Shown: positions 1-12,200 of the stretch, one piece after another | Layout of the letters: every line of letters begins with the position of its first letter | How positions within the stretch are numbered: position 1 is the stretch's first letter | NCBI RefSeq assembly: GCF_015706575.1 | Contig: NW_024037058.1 | Coordinates: forward strand, 12,483,547-12,547,546 | Origin: Patiria miniata | Lineage: Eukaryota; Echinodermata; Asteroidea; Valvatida; Asterinidae | Direction of reading: 5' to 3' | Length of the DNA: 64,000 bases | Notes under the pieces: model-generated | Told to the model about the DNA's origin: nothing | Database searches by the model: none | Seen by the model: the letters and a program-made list of their open reading frames with translations, nothing else | Translations under genes and position numbers: made by a program

Positions 1-327
1 TTTAACAAGAAGAAAGGGTAAACATGCATCTTGCGTTGATCTTTCCCGGATTACATGAAGCCCTTTTGTAGAAATGGTTTTCTTTAAGGCACTTGGTTTT
101 TTTTAATAAGCTCTGAGCTCAAATGAGCAAATGTCTTCATAATCGTCAATTGCTTGGCTGAACGTAACCCTGATTCTGTTTCAGTTGCCAAATTAGTCAA
201 GTATTCAAAATGATCTTAATCGATTGACGAAGACCTTTCATTTTTAAAACACCATAGTCTGCAAAAGAGAAAAATAAGTGATGAATAAATTCACAAAGTT
301 ATATGGTGTTCACCAATCATTCAGGGG
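1..327. other. Non-coding flank, nothing recognised
   Basis: AT-rich sequence with no coding pattern, RNA gene or repeat that I recognise. It ends at the target-site duplication (320-327) of the adjoining transposon. Confidence 0.5.
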
Positions 328-703
328 CAGTGGCGTCACCAGACTTTTCAGTCTGGGGGGGCACAGGGGGGGCACTAGCATTTGATGGGGGGGGGGCACT
401 TAGGTGGATACGGATCGCCGTCATGGGGGAGGGGTCTAAGGGGAGGGGGTGCCCCCCTCCCCTTTGGAAAATTATACGGAGGATGGGCTAGATGCAAAAT
501 GGTGCCACATTTGATGCTAAATTCGATCTGAAGATATCTCAAGAAATTGCTATTTTTGAGGTAATGATTTTAACAACGCGCAGAATTTTGCAGAGGATAG
601 GGGGGCACCAGCATTTGATGGGGGGGGGGCACTCGGGGGGCACTAGGTTTTCCAGGGGGGGGGGGCACGTGCCCCCCCCCCCCCCTTGGCGGCGACGCCA
701 CTG
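328..703. mobile_element. hAT-like non-autonomous DNA transposon, G-rich
   Basis: Seen: inverted ends CAGTGGCGTC (328-337) and GACGCCACTG (694-703), flanked by a perfect 8-bp direct repeat TTCAGGGG (320-327 and 704-711). An 8-bp target duplication with CAGTGG-type ends is the signature of hAT elements. The 376-bp interior has repeated G runs and the phrase GCATTTGATGGGGG twice, with a C run near the right end. No transposase is encoded, so it would depend on an autonomous relative. The intact target duplication suggests a fairly recent insertion. Confidence 0.8.
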
Positions 704-711
704 TTCAGGGG

Positions 712-1149
712 TACGGGCTTATATAATTTAACTCAATGAACCCATTACCGACTCCCACAAGAACTCTGCTACACCTCCTTGCCTGTCCATCCATATTAAC
801 CCGAAGGGTCATGCACCATAAAAGGGTGGAAACGAAGCGGCACCCCAAGCCTTGCTGCCGAGAATAGAAAAAGTGCCTGTAGGCCTTACTTTTCCGAAGA
901 CGCTAAGCTGGACTTCGTGGGAAGTCCCAACTGGTGTTTAAGCTACCTTAATTCAAGGCGCATTGATCATTGGCGTTTATTCCAAAAGTAACCTTTCCCG
1001 ATTTTAATTAAAATGCTTACTTTCAATGTATTGCATTAAAGATCATACTGATACCAAACATCCTGCAGTGAAATTACTCATTAAAAAGAAATTTAAAAAT
1101 TACAGTAATTTACAACAGTCAATTGGCCAATTTTGGGAAATACATCTAG
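712..1149. other. Non-coding, nothing recognised
   Basis: No gene or repeat could be supported between the hAT-like element and the dispersed repeat that follows. Confidence 0.4.
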
Positions 1150-1290
1150 AGTGCTGTGAAATCGTGATCAAAACTTGGTGTTCGTTTTTTAATTTTTTTG
1201 GTCGAAGAGTGTAACATCCACTGGGCTAAAACTTCAACAGTTAGGTTTCGAAAAGTCTTCTTTGAAATTTAATTGGTGTCATATGTGATA
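1150..1290 (+). repeat. Dispersed repeat family, copy 1
   Basis: Shares an ordered series of phrases with 13980-14130 (plus) and 23860-24010 (minus): GAAATCGTG, a stretch ending in CGAA-GTGT, AAACTTC-ACAGTTAGGTTT, CTTCTTTGAAATTTAA and GGTGTCAT. I could not see termini or a target duplication, so the class is unknown. Confidence 0.5.
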
Positions 1291-1539
1291 CGTTCTGTGA
1301 AATGGGACAGAACTGGACACAGGCCATAGTGGAGAAAATACGGACACTGAACCCAACCAAATCCATACAAGTGTGTAATTTGCCTGCAATCGGGGAGCCC
1401 CTATTGTTCCTCTTTTGTTTGTACTTTATAGGGTGACCTCCCATATGGTTTGTACATGAAGCCAAATCGGGGACCATTCGGGAATTGGGGACCCTATTGT
1501 CCTCTATTGTTCAACGTCCCCTATTGAATGCAGAAACAA

Positions 1540-1690
1540 ACTCAACCCAACCCAACTCAATCCAACCCAACCCAACCCATCACAACCCAACCCAACCCAA
1601 CCCAAACCCAACCCAACCCAACCCAACCCAACTCAACCCAACCCAACTCAACCAAACAAATCCAACCCAAGCCAACCCAACCTCACATAT
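1540..1690. repeat. CCCAA pentamer microsatellite
   Basis: Degenerate tandem array of CCCAA with CTCAA and AACCAA variants over about 150 bp. It translates to Pro-Thr-Gln-Pro-Asn low complexity in two frames, which is not a gene. The unit differs from the TTAGGG telomere repeat usual in deuterostomes, so it is read as an interstitial microsatellite. Confidence 0.85.
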
Positions 1691-1699
1691 TAGTTAGGT

Positions 1700-2930
1700 A
1701 TTTTATGAAAGTGTTGTCGAAAGTTAAATGTAACATGTGGCTGTATTACTTTATAACGTTCTTATTACACTAATGTGCTCATTTAATATTGTACTTGAAT
1801 GTTGTATTGACGGTCCACATTATTAAAATGCATTAGGGCTCTATGAGGATGATCGGGGGAAAGGTCTAACAACTTAAAAGCTATCGGTCGTAATATTTGC
1901 CATTGCAGAGCTAGCGTATAATGAATAGCGGGCGAGCCAGCCTTTTGTAAGGCTTGTAATATGGCAGTTATTATGGCATCAATATGAAGATGGTCTCTTT
2001 GGGGTATTAAGTCCTGACTACCAATGTGAGCAATTGTCCCATCAATTTCGCCCGTCACCATCAATGGAAGCAAGATTCATCACCCCCGAGCGATGGCGAA
2101 GAATGGAAAGCGTGGTCCGGACACAAAAACCGTCAAAACGGTTAGCCGATGCCCAGCGGCTGCAGACGGCATGGTCGCTGCTGTCCGTGCTGGAATTGAA
2201 GTGTAAAGGAATAAAGGCTGTCACTGCCGCGTTCGCATCATGCCTCTCCATATAGTTACTCTTCTGTTGTCGCCCGCGTATGAAAGACCGATGAATGATG
2301 CATCGCGCCTACGCCAGATTAATATCGCGGTTCCAGCAGAATTATGATCTTGATTAATTCCTTGTCTATGGGTCCAAGCATTATGAAGCCAACGCTGGCA
2401 ATCATGTCCCTACTCAATCACGGCCCCCATTGGCCCGTCCTCACCCGCCTTTGATACACACTCATCATCTTGAAAGACGGCCGAGGAACGGCGATTGAGG
2501 GGCTTGTGTGGAGACTCGAGATTGGGTGAAATTGAGCAAATGAAGAGTCCTCCAATGAAGGCTTTCTTGTTTATTCAGACCAGGTGGCAGGCCTTGTTTA
2601 CGTTGGCGGCGGTATAGACGAAAAGTTATCATACTCCACGAAACTAGACTTTGATTTGTTTTCGAGATGTTACATTTCGACATGCGATTTCCGAGAAAAA
2701 AAAACAACCGAAACAAATGTGCACGTCACCCGATAATACATTCATACAGATGGTGAAACATGCATACAGCTTAACCTTGTTTTTATGGGGGATCATCTGG
2801 CTTGTCAATTTATCGGGACTGTATATCTTTTGAAGAAAAGAAATTGATCGGTGAGAAATTGTTGAAAGTGTTTCTTCTCAAAATGACCATTTAATTTATA
2901 CTTGAATAGACTCAGTGTAAAGTTAGTGTC
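1700..2930. other. Non-coding, nothing recognised
   Basis: Short open frames on both strands show no recognisable domain. The stretch 1900-2480 is somewhat less AT-rich than its surroundings, but no protein family could be assigned. Confidence 0.35.
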
Positions 2931-3082
2931 AATTAAAAAGAAAAAAAAGTATCATAGTGCGGCTGCGCGATGTTTCAGCAATGTGATTGGGCCGCATGTG
3001 TTTAAATAATGAATAATACACCCCACGGCACACGCACAGCCATTAAACCTCAAGCATCGTCCACATTTCATCACTCACCCTC

Positions 3083-3113
3083 CTGAGGACGGACAGAGCA
3101 CACTGTCCGAAAC
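3083..3113 (+). other. Hammerhead-ribozyme-like core
   Basis: CTGAGGA at 3083-3089 fits the CUGANGA core. It is followed by one extra C, a six-base stem GGACAG (3091-3096) / CTGTCC (3103-3108) closing an AGCACA loop, then GAAAC (3109-3113). Hammerhead cores of this kind are known in Penelope-like retroelements and retrozymes. The unpaired C before stem II and the lack of a convincing stem III with a UH cleavage site make this tentative; it may be a decayed motif inside an old element spanning roughly 2940-3240. Confidence 0.3.
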
Positions 3114-3240
3114 GTCGAGTTATACGATCAACCAAGAAGATATTACTTTCCACATGGGTGTTACCCGCAATATTTCTACTTTATCTCATCCACCCTGCAA
3201 AGCTTCAAGTCATAGGCTATATGAGGAATACATTTCTTTG

Positions 3241-5978
3241 GAATTGCATCTTGGAAACTGAAAACACGCGGCACACTGCTTGAGTTTTTCACAGCTACCT
3301 GAAAAGTGATGAGGTCCCTGACCAATATTGAATGGATCTGAAATTATTTCCACAGTATTAGATTCACCTAGGACTAAAGTACTAGTCCTAGAATCTGGGA
3401 AATTAATCTAATACTGCTGTCCAAAAAATAGCTGGTCACTAACATAGGTGTTAAAAAATAATACTCAAAATATTAGTGTCAATTAACACCAGGTGTTCTT
3501 GTATGTACCGGGGGAAAATATAATTCTCAACAAAATATTAAAAAGATATCGGAATTTGTGTCAAACCCTACGCCTAGGTCTGATGTTAATTAAAGGTATT
3601 AAGCAACATTGGCACCAGAGGCGAATACATGTACGTTCAAAATCCAATTGTATTTAAAACTAACACCGATATCTGGCTTTGTGTTGCACTAAATTAACGC
3701 CGAAAGTTGGTGGAAGTTAAAACCGTAAGATATTGTCCTATAAAGATACCGAGAAAATTAAACTCAACACCTTAAGTGTTATTTGTCCGTCGCAGTTTTT
3801 TTTTTTTTGCTGTGTAGTTACAGTGTTTGTTGGAAAGAGGTTGCCTAGAAACATATCCGCTTTCGTCTAAATATTATGTGTGTACTGTTGGTCATTTTGA
3901 AAGAAGCTATCGATTTTAACAGCCAAGAAGACATGTTCACGGTTGAATGTGGATTGAATTTTAATGAATTGTGGTCGAGGACGATAAAATCCACATTTAC
4001 ACTATCCCTCTAAACTGTAATTTTTTGTCTTGGGTAATAAAATGCACATTCGTTCCAGTGACTGGCTTTTGGCATGCCCACAAAGCCGAACTGATTACTA
4101 TTGGGCTTAACATCGGTTTGATACCAAGAACAAAATGTGTTTTAAGGACGACAAATGACAGGTTGTTGCCTAGTCTTAATTCCCAGGGGACGCGTTGGTG
4201 TAGGTTTTGACGACAGGGTTATGAGGAGAAGAGTAAATACATTGATGACTAGCTTCGCCTTTTCAAATAAGCCCAGATCTTAAGCATTGTGCATTGCGGA
4301 CTTGCAATTAGCAGTTCGTTATTGATGCATGGTTTCATTCATTCGACCGGGCTCTTGCCAAGATAGACTGGCTGCACGTCTCCTGCCGTCACTACGAACG
4401 AAACGACGAAGAGAAATATTTTGCAAGCATGGTGTAAGTCTTCAAGCTGTTGATGAACAACAAGAGCGAATGAAAACTGCAAAAAAATGCTAAACGGAGA
4501 CGCTTTCAAAAGAAACTTTTATTTATCAGTATGATGTGAAGTTCACGCAGGATATATTTAAATACATTGGACATAATATTTTTTTAACATTTCAGGAGCA
4601 CTGTTCTATATTTTAATTTCTTGGGGCGCCGGGGGGGGGGAGATGTCCTTTTCGGTGATAAACTATTCATGATTCAGAGGCCATGTCCCTTCCGGTGCAA
4701 CGCACCAAGCTTGGATGCGTATGAATTGCCAATGAGGTATATTATCTATGACGTGTGTTTAGGTCATTGACATGGTGAGATGTTACAATAACAAGGTTAA
4801 GTTGAGTTTACCGCTACGGTAATGTGCTTCACTAGAAATAGTTTTGCCGTGACGAGAAATCGTGATAAACGCAATTGAGGTAAGATGACTGGTTTATCAT
4901 TAATATTAAGTTACATTAAAACAGTTTCCGAAAAAACCTTGTATATTTTTTACCACAGTTTGCTCAACATTTATTGCGTGAATGGCGTTGCAAGTCTCAC
5001 CCTGAATCATGCATGATGATATTTGTAAAGTGCGAACACGTGTGTGGCGTTTGACAGAATGATTAGCAGCAGCATTTTGTTGAGATTCCATCTATCAACA
5101 GTAAAATGAATTAGACCTGGTGTCAGTGCTTCCTTCCCCCTTCAAAATCCTCTGACGAGTGAACTTGATCAAATATCGTCTAGCGCTACGTTGAGAAACG
5201 CTTAGGGGGTGCGCACTCTCACAATAAGCGAGATTTGATGGGACGTGGTGAGCATCAATCAAGTCTACCTTGCAGCTTTCACATTGCGTGTGGCGCACTT
5301 CACAGTAGCCACGGCTGAGTGGCAAGAGCGTGTTTATACCAGCGACGCACGCCCAGGCACACGAAGCATTCTAAGTTAATTTGCCGTCCTCGCTGGACGA
5401 ACGTCTCACTCGCCGTTTGCAGAGCGGAAGAGACTAAGTACACGGACCATCTCGCGTGACGGGCTGATAGCGAGACAAACTCAACCTTTTCAAGTTCCCT
5501 CGTGGAATAATATTTGTTTTCATGGGTCGAGGCTGCATGCGCACCGTTCTGCCGGGGCAAGAAGGTGACGACAGGGATTCAACAGTTTGGATGTTTTATC
5601 CATCAGTCGTGGGCGATGAGCGGTCTTAACAGGATCATCCTACTGTGACTTCGCCAAAAGTGACATTCGGAACGGCAAATACTTTGCAACCGTTGCGATA
5701 AGCACCGGAAACTTTGTGAAAAAGCGGTATAACTGGGCTGTGTTCTGCCTTTGTATTCCTCTCTTTAATATAATTTTTAAAACAAGGAATCTCTAGACTT
5801 TTGAAATCTTACTTTGTCGATAGTTCGCTGGCTTTAATTTTCTTTCAGTGTCGCTTCCGTGATACAAGTAATTTGCAGTCACATACATCAATACCTTTAC
5901 CCGCCAGGGTGTGAAGAATAACATCTTTGAAAGATATTAAAAGGACCGAGGAGGAAAAAAAAACTCGTGCTCAGCAGA
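3241..5978. other. Upstream region of the TMEM26-like gene
   Basis: Mostly AT-rich. Seen: an A/T-rich stretch at 3400-3800 with repeated TTAACACC-like words, a T run near 3797 and a G run at 4629. The TMEM26-like gene's promoter and any untranslated exon should lie toward the right end. A pyrimidine tract ending in CAG near 5849 could be an acceptor for a non-coding 5' exon, but this cannot be decided from sequence alone. Confidence 0.35.
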
Positions 5979-6244
5979 ATGGAAGAGAAGGAAAAGGCCA
6001 TGGATAACGGAAAGGGGCAGGGTAAGAGCAAGACGGACGAGAGGTACTCTGTCGGTCGCATCTTCACCATGGCGCAAGGCGTGTTCGTCCGGGTCCTGTT
6101 CTCCGTGTCGTCTATCATCTCGGTCTGGAGGGTCGCCACGGTCAAGGAGGACCCCACGTGGTGGCTGCTGGTGGCCATGAACGGACTCCTGTACTTCGAG
6201 GCCTACATCACCTTTCGGTACCGGAAATCGGGCGAGTGGAAGTG
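5979..6244 (+). CDS. TMEM26: TMEM26-like exon 1
   Basis: Encodes residues 1-88 plus two bases of W89. The donor is GTAAGC at 6245. It holds the charged lead and the first two hydrophobic stretches. The open frame runs upstream only to a GTG, so the ATG at 5979 is preferred. Confidence 0.85.
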
Positions 6245-9200
6245 GTAAGCACAGATGATAATACAGTTGCGTATATCCAGCGGAAAAGTGTGTGGGTGTG
6301 TGGGGAGGGGGGGGGTCCATGGCATCAATATGCCGATTCTTTTATTCATTCAAAAAAATTTTTTTATATATGAAATGAAAACGTACAGCATCTCACAATC
6401 GCTGTTTGTATAGGGGTAACCTTCCCAAATGTTCACCATTCTTCAGAAGAAACAAATTCCTCATCCTCCACCGGAAACCTTGATACGCCACATCTGATAA
6501 AACAAAACTTCTGGCGAAAGTATGGACTAGGTCTAACAGCAAGAGCGTTAAAATCGTATGAATGGCAAAGAGATAAGAGATTTTGCAGTTAATGGAGACA
6601 TATTATTCTTCACTAACTATGGGTATAGAGACCCACTCCTGTCCCCGATTTATTTTTCTTCAGTCCACGGGTCTTGTTGCCAATCAAAACTTTCGAAACG
6701 GAGCGAACGATACTGAGCGATTTAATAGCCCTGTTTGAAATGCTATGCACATTTTTAGTGGTATCAGTGCATTATCGGATACTGCTTATGTCTTCATCAT
6801 GCCTTTCCCTCTTAAGGTTTGTCCTCATCACTTAAAATACAACAGGCTTAAAGTAAATTAAAAACGTATAATCTACTGGTCGTATTTCAGAAACTACACT
6901 GAACTGTATGTGGCAAACACTCTGCATTACCCGTTGTCTTCCCAACCAGAAAGAAAGGTCTTTAAGTCCTGTTTACGTTTGTTTTTTTCATGCCCGAAGC
7001 AAAAATCACATCTTGAAAATAATAGTGCTTCATATGAGACCACGAAGTTCAACTGATACGATAAACAGAGAGGGATACTCACATCCGCAGTCTGGCCATG
7101 TTAATCACTTCCTATATACCAATACGGTATGTGCTGCATGTCCTCCATTGTTATTATTGTCATCATAGTAATTGGTATGTATTACAGATCCCTTTTGGGA
7201 TATTTACAATGGAGTTGATCCACAAACCATGCCGCGAAATCAGATGGTTTTTACAGATTCTCCAATTAGGGATACCGATGTCGTAGATGGTCCTGGTTTC
7301 AATTATTTTATTTTCTTCGAAGAGATTGTCTTACATGAGAGTATATTCTCTTACTCTCATTATTCGTAAAATGGTTCCGGAAGCATCATTTGTTTTGACG
7401 CTATTGTGCATAAATTCATTGATACATTATAAATTGTCGTCATTTGTTTCGAATGGTTTTGAATGTCAAATAAGAAAATCGAAAATTGGTTAAATATGTG
7501 TCTTTGCACAACCGATGGAAGGAAGGATTGTAATTAAACCATAATTATGATTTTCTCATTTGACGGAAGTTTATAGGAAATCCGTAATTAGTAGGGACAT
7601 CCCATCCAGGTTTCACTGAATCAAAATGACACCAAAAGTACGTCAGATAGGTAATGGGACTGAGCCTTTGATGATACAGGCATGGCATTTGGCACACAGT
7701 CAGAGGATGTCATGACAAAGATATTTGGCTGTGGGGCCATCACATATTTGTCCTTAAAAAAGTCGTCGGCTGCACCACGAACCGACGTATCGCATTTTTT
7801 TGTGTTTCGAGAAAAACCGATTTAAAGTTGGTCATTAATTTGTAGGCTCATTCCATATATTCCCTGTGTAAGAATTCAAACTGTTTCGTTTTTGCTATTA
7901 AATTATAGATTGAACTTTATTGTATGCAATCCGTGTGCATCTGAGTTGCTTAGTTTTTGAGAAATTCAGTTCCAAAGTTATTCGTCACTTCGTGAAACAG
8001 ATTTTTATCATGTTTATCGTATGTCATACAACGCGCGTAATAGTGGCCGTGTGCCAGATACGGAGATACGTCGGTTCGTGAAACGCTAAATTCCAATTTT
8101 TCATGTTAACGCGCCGTTGTGACGTCATAGCACTATGGGAATTAGCGTGTAAAGTGGCGTATCGGGATACGCCACTTCGTGGTGCAGCATTTTTCATTTT
8201 TTAGAGATACTCCACACAGTCTAATTAGCGTTCTTAGTTAATTAGAACTCCGATCGGAATAAAAATTTCTGAGAATGAGCACTTTGATGAAATAATAAAG
8301 TTAATGACAAAAACTCAATTTGGCAAAAAAATCGAGATACGCCGGTTCGTGGTGCGACCGACGAAATATAGATAGAATAACAAGCAATGGCAGCCATTTT
8401 GAAACTTTTGAAAATCTATAAAAGTATCTTTCTCATGACATAGTCTGACTGTGTACCAAAATGCCATGCTTGTATCATCAAAGGCACAATTCCAACAAAT
8501 ATTTCCCCTCTCTGCCCCACTACAAAAGCAAGATCGGGTTTTGAAGATTTAGTGCCCGTTTTAGTTTCAACATTTTGGTTATTACAAATAAACAGTTAGG
8601 TGGAAGAAAAGGAACTTTGGTTTGGCAACGTTCTTTTGCCACGATTGTTAAAACTACGTCTGTATCGTGCAAACCATTTTTCTTAAGCTTGTATTTGTTG
8701 ACTTTGTCCCCTAACGTGAAACAGCCCATTACTTGTACGCACCATACATTTCTCTACGAGCACCTTGCATATAAAACATTTTCCCCAAATTTCAAAGGAT
8801 GTAAAATAATGGAAAACTCTTTCACCCGTCAATCTTCAGTTCGCTGATCCGTAACAAAATTCGAGATGAATTATAAACAGGCGGAAGTGAATACTCGAGT
8901 CTTAAAAATGCGGCCAAAATAAGACAATAATCTTCTGCCATTTTGTGGTTGGAAATCACACATTATATCATATTATGATGTTTTATCACAACTTGTAAAC
9001 TTCAGATAACCGATCACTTGGGAATGTCTGGGATTTCTGAGTGTGCCACATTAAGGACGTCTCACCTGAATTTTGTGCCCAATTTTTCATCATCGACCTT
9101 TTCAACTTACAAACTACCATTGCTCAGAAAGTTGCCATACAAATTTGTATTAAGTTTATAAGATCAATATTTAACTGAATAAATTTGAATCTGGTCTACA

Positions 9201-12200
9201 AAGAGATTTTGAAACATTGCATGAGGAAAGTCAGAAGGCAACAGAACAAGTGCATCAATTATGGAAGTCCACTATAATAAACAAGCATCTCATGTCTAGA
9301 TCTTTCTTTAACCAAAATCACTTTGACCTTTATTTCACTAATTTATCCCATACAGCGTAAATTTAAGACACGAAGCTCAGGGGACACAGTAGAAGAATAG
9401 CCGCTTCCTGTTTTCAGGGATCGGGCCTTCTTAAAATCTACCATCAGCTTGAAGTGCGTGCCTACTTCATCAATAGAAGATCTTCCGCCAAAAAAAGTGC
9501 CCGTAAGAGAGCAATGATGAAACGCAGTGAATGGTTCGGTGGAGCGGATCATATTAGTTTATTTGCGCGCGGCCGACGCTGCTGTATACAGCCCTGGAGA
9601 GCTCTGTATCGTCCATGCAGTCGGTTCTGATGAACACACGTGGAATCGCTTGCGTGGAAAGTATGTCTTGCGCGATGCGGTGGATGGCCCGTATTAAACA
9701 CGCTTGACGCGTACGGTTTCGATTGACACGGGGCAGGATTGCGATTTTGCGGGAAATGCAAACGCAACCGGGTGCGACACGATAGGGAGAGAAGACTTGA
9801 GGAATTCTGCTGGACAATCGTTGATTGGACTTTTGTTTCAGAAAAAAAAGATATATAACATAGGTTTGTCGCTGAATGAATTAGCCATGTATATATCATG
9901 CCTAATGACGTTAAGTTTCAGTAACTGTCTGCTGTTACTGTCTCGTACAATACGTTCAGATGGTCAACTGTGAAACTCTTTTATTCTTTGTTCCTCAAAT
10001 GTTTCGTAATATCTCTCAATCTCATGCCTCGTGTCATGTAATAGCCTGGATATGTGCATTTACTCTTGATTGCGTTTGTGTGGTAAATATGACAAAATCG
10101 GGTTGATGTAATTGAAAAACAACAAAATAAAAGGATTTTAGTCGAAATATATTTTGACGCGTACCACACTATATGGACTGTGGTACATTAACGGGTAATA
10201 ACAGGTGCTGATAGGGGAGGCGTAACCGTTCAATCTCTTCTTAGATCATTGGCTAATTGCAAAGCTCATAAGAAGCAGTGTTGTGGAATAAAATAGAACA
10301 GCTGATAAGTGTACAACGTTCGGCAGAATTCACTAGTGCTTTGATAAACAAAAATGTGCATTAAGGTGTTGCCAAGGTGAAGGTGATGAATGACAGATTT
10401 GACCTCCATTTCTCAAATTGCTTGGCAAAATAATTGTCCGTATGTTGTGGTGTTATAGGCCTAAGTAGTTATCTTTTGTTCTTTTTCTTATGATGTGCCA
10501 CAATGAAGAGATACTTCGTTGTTACAGACCATTTAAGAAAAGACTTAATTAAAGAAAGAGGGGGAAAAGAATGAAAAACTAGAAATGTGTTCGTGTACGA
10601 ACGCAGCGGTTTTGTCTGTTGTTGAAATGTCACTAAATGAATATCATGTATAACGCACAATACTACAACACCAAGTTACCACTTAATCGGACCTTTAGTT
10701 CTCTAGATAAAGGCAGATTTGAAATTACATGACACGTCTTACGTGCCAAAGTGTATGGGTGAAAGAACAAACGTGTACAAAACCCATGGAAAAGAGTTTG
10801 AAAACCAAAACAAAGGAAAAATCCCTAACGAAAACAAGACCTGTTTACGGCTGAATTGCTGAAAGAGCTAAAAAGAAGGAGATGGCAAAGTTGTTTGAAA
10901 TTCAGGCGATCACTATGACCCAGAAACAATTTAATTTGAAAAGCATTCGGAGTAATATCATATTCGGCCTTTTTAATCTTGTAAATTGGAGAGCCGTGCA
11001 AGCCAATCGATTCTAGTCCCCTAGCGGTAAATATTGACCTTTACTCGGGCTACCGAGAGGGTTTCACGAGGGGAAAGCAACCAGCAGCTTCACAACTTAT
11101 GTTATTTCTACAGAGTCGAGGCAGCTCTTGAAATGTGTAGTTCACTCACAGTTCACGTGTGCTCGTCAGCGCCATACCGCCGATAGATAGTATATCGTGA
11201 ATGGATGTCAACTATATACACTATTTAACAACGTTAACCTGAACAACAGGTCCAAATTGTAGGGGGCACGGGGGTGGGGCTCATTTTCAGGGGGAGGGGG
11301 AGAAGGGGTGGGGATAAGTTTCCGGAGGGGGCACACACAATTATATCGCCCTATGATAGTATTTCGTGAATGGACGTCAACCACACTACAACAACTTTAA
11401 CCTGAACTATAGGTCCAAATTGCAGAGGGCACGGGGGTGGGGCCCATTTTTGAGGGGGGGGGGACAATGGGTAAATTAATGTTTCTAGTGAAAAGCTTAT
11501 TGATTGCATTCCCTCTAATTGTGAAAGGGGTGTCAAAGGAAGGGGAGGTGCGCGCAGGCCTCGAGCGGGGTGGGGGAGGGGGGTTGGGTGGGGTTGTACT
11601 GCATCATGTTCCCTTAGTAAGGGCCCTGTCACACTTCTGCGTATCCTAATTCCTTATGACTTGCGCATTGAATTTCTTTTATACGCAGTCGTATGCACAA
11701 TACGCACCTCATATGCATCTCTATCGTTTTATGTAAGTTTTATGTACGCAGGCATACGCATGGTACGGCCCAGTAGCTGGATAGTTTTGGGCATGCACAA
11801 AACTACGCTGCGTACGCTGTTACGCAGGTCATAAGTTATAAATACGCAGCGCATCGGTCCCGCATCGGTCGAGCGCGGTACGAGTACGCTATGTGTTCGT
11901 GAGGGATAAGCCGTTCACACGCGGCAATACGCTGACCTCCTCTATTGGACGTATACATAGCGACGTATTGCACGAATTAGTACCGCTCGTCCTGCGAGCG
12001 GGCAGCGCATTGTACTTATTCGTAACTTATGAGAAACGCACAGATGGCGAACTTGCGCACTGCATACTCAACTCATACGCATCTCATACGCAGTGGATGC
12101 GCTGAATTCGTTACTTGTTCGCTAGATGTGCGTCGCACATTATGTCAAAGTAATCAACAAATTTCGTCGTTTTTGATCGTACGGCTGCGTATTGAAAATT

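Noticed and set aside
1485-1773. Open frames rich in Pro-Thr-Gln-Asn
   Set aside because: They are translations of the CCCAA microsatellite in two frames.
5967-5978. GTG as the TMEM26-like start
   Set aside because: The first ATG is 12 bases downstream in a reasonable context; a GTG start is not expected in an animal nuclear gene.
11351-11649. Pro- or Gly-rich open frames
   Set aside because: They derive from G-run repeat sequence on both strands.
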